Source of the DNA: Actinomycetales bacterium
GTDB lineage: Bacteria > Actinomycetota > Actinomycetes > Mycobacteriales > Mycobacteriaceae
Reading direction: 5' to 3'
DNA length: 7,280 bases
Assembly (NCBI GenBank): GCA_012841845.1
Contig: DUTZ01000081.1
Coordinates: forward strand, 1 to 7,280
Shown here: positions 6,254 through 7,280 of the stretch, one piece after another
Layout: each line of letters opens with the position of its first letter
Numbering within the stretch: the first letter of the stretch is position 1
Translations under genes and position numbers: made by a program
The notes under the pieces: model-generated
The model's input: only the letters and a program-made list of their open reading frames with translations
The model's database searches: none
Told to the model about the DNA's origin: nothing

Positions 6254-7280
6254 TGCTTCCTCCTGAACGGGAGTCGAGGATCGCATGGCCGTGGTCCACG
6301 AGGTCACGGATCTGCGGGCCGATGTCGAGGGCCTCCTGGCCGGCCATGTCCCCCGCCTCGAAGCGGGTGGCCACGCCCTGCGCGATGGCCGCGAACTTGA
6401 ACGAGGCGAAGGCCAGGTACCAGGGCATGTGGGCGGGGTCGGTCCCGGTGGCCGCGCAGTACCGCTCGAGCAGCCGGTCGGGGCCGGGCCAGCCCGGTTC
6501 GGTGGTCAGGTGCGGGATGAGCGGGACCTTGGGGCCCTCGCGGTCGCCCCAGTACAGGACGGTCTGTGCGAGGTCGGCGACGGGATCGCCGAGTGTGGAC
6601 AGCTCCCAGTCGAGGATCGCCTTGATGCGGCCCGGGTCGTCGGGGTCCACCACGCAGTTGTCCATGCGGTAGTCGCCGTGGGTGATCCGCGACGGCGGGG
6701 ACTGCGGCATCGACTCCCCCAGCCGGCGGGCCAGGTCCGGCAGTCGGTCCGCCCGCACGGTCTCGCTGGCTTTCTCGGACTGGCCGAGCCAGCGGCGGAG
6801 CTGACGCTCGAGGTAGCCGTCCGGGCGACCGAGATCTCCCAGGCCGACGGCCTCCTGGTCGACCGCGTGCAGGGCCACCAACGCGTCGATCTGGGCGTCG
6901 GCCATGGCCGCCTTGTCGTCGTCACTCTCCGCGTACCCGGCGGGGAGCTCGTCGCGGATGACGTGGCCCTCCACCTTCTCCATGACGTAGTACGGGACGC
7001 CCAGGTCGTCGCCGCTCGTCTCGTTGAGCACGATGGTGGCCACGGGCACTCCGGTGCCCGCGAGCCCCTGCTGGATGCGGGCCTCGCGGCCCATGTCGTG
7101 CGCGCTGGGCAGGAGCTTCCCGGTGGGCGGGCGGCGGAGGATGAGCTCACCCGCGCCGGAGCTGACGACAAAGGTGAGGTTGGACTTGCCGCCGGCGATG
7201 AGGTCGGCGGAGAAGTCGGTCCACGCGTCGTCGCCCGTGGCCTCGGCGATCCGCGGGCCCACGACGTCGGGGCGGAGGAG
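6246..7280 (-). CDS. APH-family kinase, ACAD10/ACAD11 kinase-domain type (LvaA-like), 5' end outside the window
   Basis: The frame is open to the right edge; 345 residues are visible and the family is usually about 340-360, so few residues are missing. A GTG at 7262 is in frame, but the residues before it (LLRPDV) read as part of the same helix, so the true start is probably upstream. The N-lobe shows AGGKSNLTF, then LRRPPTGKLLPSAHDMGRE with the Arg and Glu of the nucleotide pocket. The C-lobe has the catalytic loop HGDYRMDN (catalytic Asp at 6672-6674) and the metal-binding DWE of ILDWELSTLGDP (Asp at 6609-6611). Near the end, FKFAAIAQGVATRF closely matches, from memory, FKIAGIAQGVYSRY of human ACAD11. 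Aminoglycoside resistance is unlikely given that match and the neighbours. It probably phosphorylates the 4-hydroxyl of a hydroxyacyl-CoA for the dehydrogenase two genes downstream. It is the first visible gene of the operon. Confidence 0.9.
   Translation of the reverse strand, partial: LLRPDVVGPRIAEATGDDAWTDFSADLIAGGKSNLTFVVSSGAGELILRRPPTGKLLPSAHDMGREARIQQGLAGTGVPVATIVLNETSGDDLGVPYYVMEKVEGHVIRDELPAGYAESDDDKAAMADAQIDALVALHAVDQEAVGLGDLGRPDGYLERQLRRWLGQSEKASETVRADRLPDLARRLGESMPQSPPSRITHGDYRMDNCVVDPDDPGRIKAILDWELSTLGDPVADLAQTVLYWGDREGPKVPLIPHLTTEPGWPGPDRLLERYCAATGTDPAHMPWYLAFASFKFAAIAQGVATRFEAGDMAGQEALDIGPQIRDLVDHGHAILDSRSGGSNA
6259..6264 (-). promoter_or_regulatory. Ribosome binding site for the SDR gene, inside the end of the kinase gene
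   Basis: AGGAGG on the - strand lies 5 bases before ATG 6253 and within the last codons of the kinase gene, whose stop (6248-6246) falls after the SDR start. This fixes the SDR start and suggests coupled translation. Confidence 0.7.

Noticed and set aside
4250..6400. Open frame of 716 codons on the + strand, opposite the ACAD and SDR genes
   Set aside because: This is an antisense shadow. The translation is repetitive in Val, Gly, Asp, His and Arg with no domain, and it spans the boundary between two clear - strand genes.
6246..7280. Aminoglycoside resistance gene
   Set aside because: The fold is APH-like, but the family motifs (LRRPP, HDMGRE, AIAQGV) and the ACAD neighbour fit the ACAD10/11 kinase type, not antibiotic phosphotransferases.

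Overview
The window is very GC-rich, visibly around 70% with strong G/C bias at third codon positions. It is almost entirely coding, with gaps of 17 to 67 bases. Gene content (acyl-CoA dehydrogenases, a class III CoA-transferase, a thiolase, an APH-like kinase) and codon use point to a high-GC actinomycete. A mycolate-type genus such as Dietzia, Gordonia or Rhodococcus would fit, but the genus is an inference. No RNA gene, insertion sequence, CRISPR array or phage gene is visible.

Left half, + strand (about 1-2962): three co-directional genes. The first is the C-terminal part of a class III CoA-transferase that resembles mesaconyl-C1-C4-CoA transferase (Mct). It is followed after 17 bases by a canonical acyl-CoA dehydrogenase, and after a further 46 bases by a zinc-dependent medium-chain alcohol dehydrogenase. 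The set looks like a catabolic operon for a CoA-activated acid and an alcohol or aldehyde intermediate. The substrate cannot be read from the sequence.

Centre (2963-3029): a 67-base convergent intergenic region. It carries a 12-bp GC-rich inverted repeat that probably acts as a two-way terminator.

Right half, - strand (7280 down to 3030): a tight four-gene operon, in transcription order APH-like kinase (5' end outside the window), SDR oxidoreductase, acyl-CoA dehydrogenase of the ACAD10/ACAD11 type, and thiolase. The kinase and SDR genes overlap by 8 bases, and the later gaps are 21 and 23 bases. The kinase and the dehydrogenase correspond to the two halves of the animal fusion protein ACAD11. 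The order kinase-SDR-ACAD also parallels LvaA, LvaD and LvaC of the Pseudomonas putida levulinate pathway. The most interesting reading is therefore a catabolic module for 4-hydroxyacyl-CoA (or 4-oxoacyl-CoA): phosphorylation of the 4-hydroxyl, rearrangement to a beta-oxidation intermediate, and thiolytic cleavage. The dehydrogenase supports this, because it has Asp in place of the usual catalytic Glu, as ACAD11 does. Substrate and pathway remain inferences.
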